A program made the translations under genes and the position numbers. The notes under the pieces were generated by a model. That model was not told where the DNA came from, made no database searches, and saw nothing but the letters and a program-made list of their open reading frames with translations. From the NCBI RefSeq assembly GCF_002795245.1, contig NZ_PGVG01000011.1:1-64000 (forward strand): a stretch of DNA of 64,000 nucleotides, written 5' to 3'. This DNA comes from Bradyrhizobium forestalis (lineage in GTDB: Bacteria; Pseudomonadota; Alphaproteobacteria; Rhizobiales; Xanthobacteraceae). Below, piece after piece: positions 62,216-64,000 of the stretch (positions are counted from its first letter, which is position 1; each line of letters opens with the position of its first letter).

Positions 62216-62863
62216 TCAATGAAGCCACTTCCGCCAATAGAGCGTATGCGCCCAGGCCCAAGGCGTCTCGGGCTCGAAGAGCCGATAGCCCGCCTGAATG
62301 AAGTTATTCGCAGATACCGCGTTGTCCGTCGTATCAGAGACGATGCTATCCCATCCGATTCGCCGTCCCCTCGCCTCGACCACACGCATCAATCTGCGCT
62401 GAAGGCCGTTCCAGCTCGCCCAGAGCTCGGAGCCCCTGGCGCGAATCGTCGGCCGCAACAGCGCGAGGCTGCGCGCGCTCAGGTTTTGCGCCTCGTCGAT
62501 CCAGGCGATGCGGAATCCCTCCAGAGACTTGATCGAGTCGGCCGTGTGATCCTGAAGTCCGCGGAAGATGATCAGCCCATCCCCGGGCGTCTCGATCTTG
62601 TCGCTGAACAGCTTGAAGCCGTGGCCGAGACCGAGGCTAGCGATCTTGTCTTCTATCAGCCGCTTCGACGACTGCGCGAGCGTGCGCTGCGCCTCGCGAA
62701 TGCAGACCGCGAGCGTGCCGCGCTCGGCCTGGCAAGTCTCGACAAGAAGCTCGCCAAAGAAATGCGATTTTCCGGAGCCGCGACCACCATAGACGCCCTT
62801 GTAGCGCGCAGGTTTGAGCAGCCGCTCGAAGATCTTCGCCGTCGGAATTTTTAGGATGGACAA
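62216..62863 (-). pseudogene. Truncated phage terminase large subunit
   Basis: A 215-residue frame whose first about 150 residues match PBSX-type terminase large subunits: Walker A 'GVYGGRGSGKSHFF' and Walker B 'FRIAWIDEAQNLS'. Intact proteins of this type are over 400 residues and carry a nuclease domain, which is missing. Similarity stops near 'SELWASWNG'; the last 60 residues ('LFEPETPWAWAHTLYWRKWLH') look like a tail from another gene. The start is TTG at 62863 and has no convincing RBS. It is a phage remnant, probably inactive. Confidence 0.78.
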
Positions 62864-62881
62864 TGGATACGCTCGCTCGCC

Positions 62882-63061
62882 TTAGGGCAGGTCGGAGCGC
62901 CTGCGCCACATCGCGGACCAGTCTTCGATGTCTGGGGTGTCGGGTTGTCCCTGTTGGGCTCGGGTCAGGTCGGGAGAAGCGTCGTGTTCGGAGAAAGGTG
63001 ACCAAAGTCCAAGAAGCCTTCTGAAATGGTCTTCCACTGCCGACGGACGGGGAGCCCATCG
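62882..63061 (-). pseudogene. Orphan C-terminal gene fragment
   Basis: A frame without its own start that reads 'APRPSAVEDHFRRLLGLWSP' and ends 'DIEDWSAMWRRRSDLP' before a TAA at 62882-62884. The composition is coding-like, and it ends 19 nt before the terminase fragment, so it may be the tail of the phage gene normally upstream of terminase. The family is not recognised. Confidence 0.5.
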
Positions 63062-63398
63062 TGCCGACCAATTGCCCAGCTACGACCGGATCGCCTACAC
63101 TGACATATCTGCGGTGCGTGTTCAGAAGCTCGTGCGACATGCCATTGGCGCCTCTGATCGCGATTCTAGCGGCCGTACCTTCGCCGGCGTTTGTCACGAT
63201 GCCATCGACTGGGGAGCGCAATGCAGGATGCGTCAGATTGATTCCCCGCTGCCCATTCGGGCGGACGTCTGCGCCCTGATGGGGTGACGTGCCACGGTCC
63301 CGTATCGCATTGTATGGGCTGGTTGTGTGAGGCTCGAAACCCGCAATTGGGGGGAACATTCGGCACAAGGCTTCTTGCCAAGACATTCCACTCTCCAA
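63056..63398 (-). pseudogene. M23-type peptidase fragment
   Basis: About 110 residues resembling the N-terminal part of an M23/LytM metallopeptidase: 'SPHQGADV', 'HPALRSPVDGIVTNAGEG', 'RYVSVGDPVVAGQLVGTMG'. The first zinc-ligand region is present, but the downstream H-x-H half is missing; the frame switches to the fragment at 62882-63061. Such enzymes cut peptidoglycan and are often phage-encoded. Confidence 0.65.
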
Positions 63399-63543
63399 TG
63401 TTTCGAAGCACTAGTCCTCAGTCCAGAGCGCGATACCCGTACGATAGAGAGCCCTTGCTCAACTTGTGGCCGTTCCACTTTTCTGCGCGCGAAGCGGCAA
63501 CATGTCGGCGAACGGCTCGACACCCCCAACACAGGAGCAATTC

Positions 63544-64000
63544 GTGGGTCTTGATGAGATAAGACGTGGCGCGTCATTCGTGGCGGTCATCGTTCTTCTG
63601 ATGTCGGCAACCGATCTTTCAGCTGTTGGCCAAGAAGCGCCCCCGATGACTGCCGACAAATGGCTCCCAGGCCCGGCGTCTATGCGGAGCCCGGCACGAA
63701 TTTCCAGTCGTCCTGCGATGAAAGCGGTGACCTTACGATCGATCTGGGTGAGAAGTCGGTCAGCGGTTACGAATGGGGCTGCAAAGTCAGAAAAGTCGTC
63801 GATCTCGCGCCGGGCTCGCTGAAGGTTGCAATGGTCTGTGGCGATTACAACCTGGCGCAGAACCTCGACCCTCGCGACCCCAAGTGGGAGAACAGACAAT
63901 TCAACGAAGTCATGTTCATCAAGCGGCTCGATCAGACGACGATCTCCGTTCAGAAGAGCCTGAATGGGAAGCTCAAGGATCCCCCTGGCGTGCGGCCTAC
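63544..64000 (+). pseudogene. Frameshifted secreted protein, runs off the window
   Basis: A GTG start at 63544 opens a frame with a signal-like segment 'ASFVAVIVLLMSATDLSAVG' up to about 63665. The coding signal then moves to another frame: 'RPGVYAEPGTNFQSSCDESG', 'EWGCKVRKV', 'NRQFNEVMFIKRLDQTTISV', open to the window end. One base appears to have been lost around 63660-63675. The conserved-looking cysteines suggest a small periplasmic protein. The family is not recognised. A sequencing error cannot be excluded. Confidence 0.6.

Noticed and set aside
1..64000. tRNA, rRNA, CRISPR arrays, transposase genes or a replication origin
   Set aside because: Looked for on both strands by eye; no convincing example was found, though a structural RNA search could not be run.

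Overview
The window reads as a chromosomal segment of a metabolically versatile alphaproteobacterium, most likely Bradyrhizobium or a close relative in the Nitrobacteraceae. This is inferred from several things: high GC with strongly biased codon use; FNR/FixK-type boxes of the form TTGAY-N4-RTCAA; an AadR/FixK1-like oxygen regulator; a 2-aminobenzoyl-CoA type aromatic pathway; many periplasmic binding proteins; and rhizobial-type intergenic palindromic repeats. No rRNA, tRNA or CRISPR array was recognised, and no intact insertion sequence was seen.

Layout. (1) 0.3-5.9 kb: a C2 (glycolate/glyoxylate) module with an aminotransferase, a GntR/FCD regulator, a fused FAD / Fe-S oxidase and a GlcG-like protein; the same 12-bp motif lies upstream of the regulator and of the oxidase. 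(2) 6.1-13.6 kb: enoyl-CoA hydratase, a standalone molybdopterin oxidoreductase, and divergent from it an operon of Bug binding protein, two-subunit molybdenum hydroxylase and a ModA-like protein without a signal peptide. (3) 13.8-18.6 kb: SDR plus a complete TRAP transporter, divergent from a cyclase-family hydrolase. (4) 18.8-35.3 kb: a microaerobic block with two Crp/Fnr regulators, a 42-residue membrane protein, cytochrome c, Mla-type lipid transporter, DUF883/holin-like pair, Pat-like synthetase/acetyltransferase, universal stress protein, alcohol dehydrogenase, kinase-like protein, CHAD protein, PHA synthase and CBS-BON protein. Seven FixK/FNR-type boxes sit in front of these genes.

(5) 35.3-45.4 kb: a CoA-dependent aerobic aromatic pathway, best read as 2-aminobenzoate (anthranilate) degradation: CoA ligase, fused monooxygenase/reductase, hydratase, SDR, RidA, a MarR regulator and a binding protein. 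Six near-palindromic AT-rich sites, one or more in each main promoter, look like operators of the MarR protein and also cover the next operon. (6) 45.6-51.4 kb: a tightly coupled five-gene acyl-CoA operon (hydrolase, dehydrogenase, ligase, opine-dehydrogenase-like protein, hydroxyacyl-CoA dehydrogenase). (7) 51.4-62.0 kb: a second catabolic island with a NicX-like ring-cleavage dioxygenase homologue, a NitT/TauT-type ABC importer, an IlvD/Edd dehydratase, a beta-hydroxyacid dehydrogenase, a two-component flavin monooxygenase pair and a class III CoA-transferase. (8) 62.2-64.0 kb: decayed phage-type and secreted-protein remnants.

The main candidates for new biology are the NicX-like island (7), the MarR-site regulon joining (5) and (6), and the cytoplasmic ModA-like protein coupled to a molybdenum hydroxylase.
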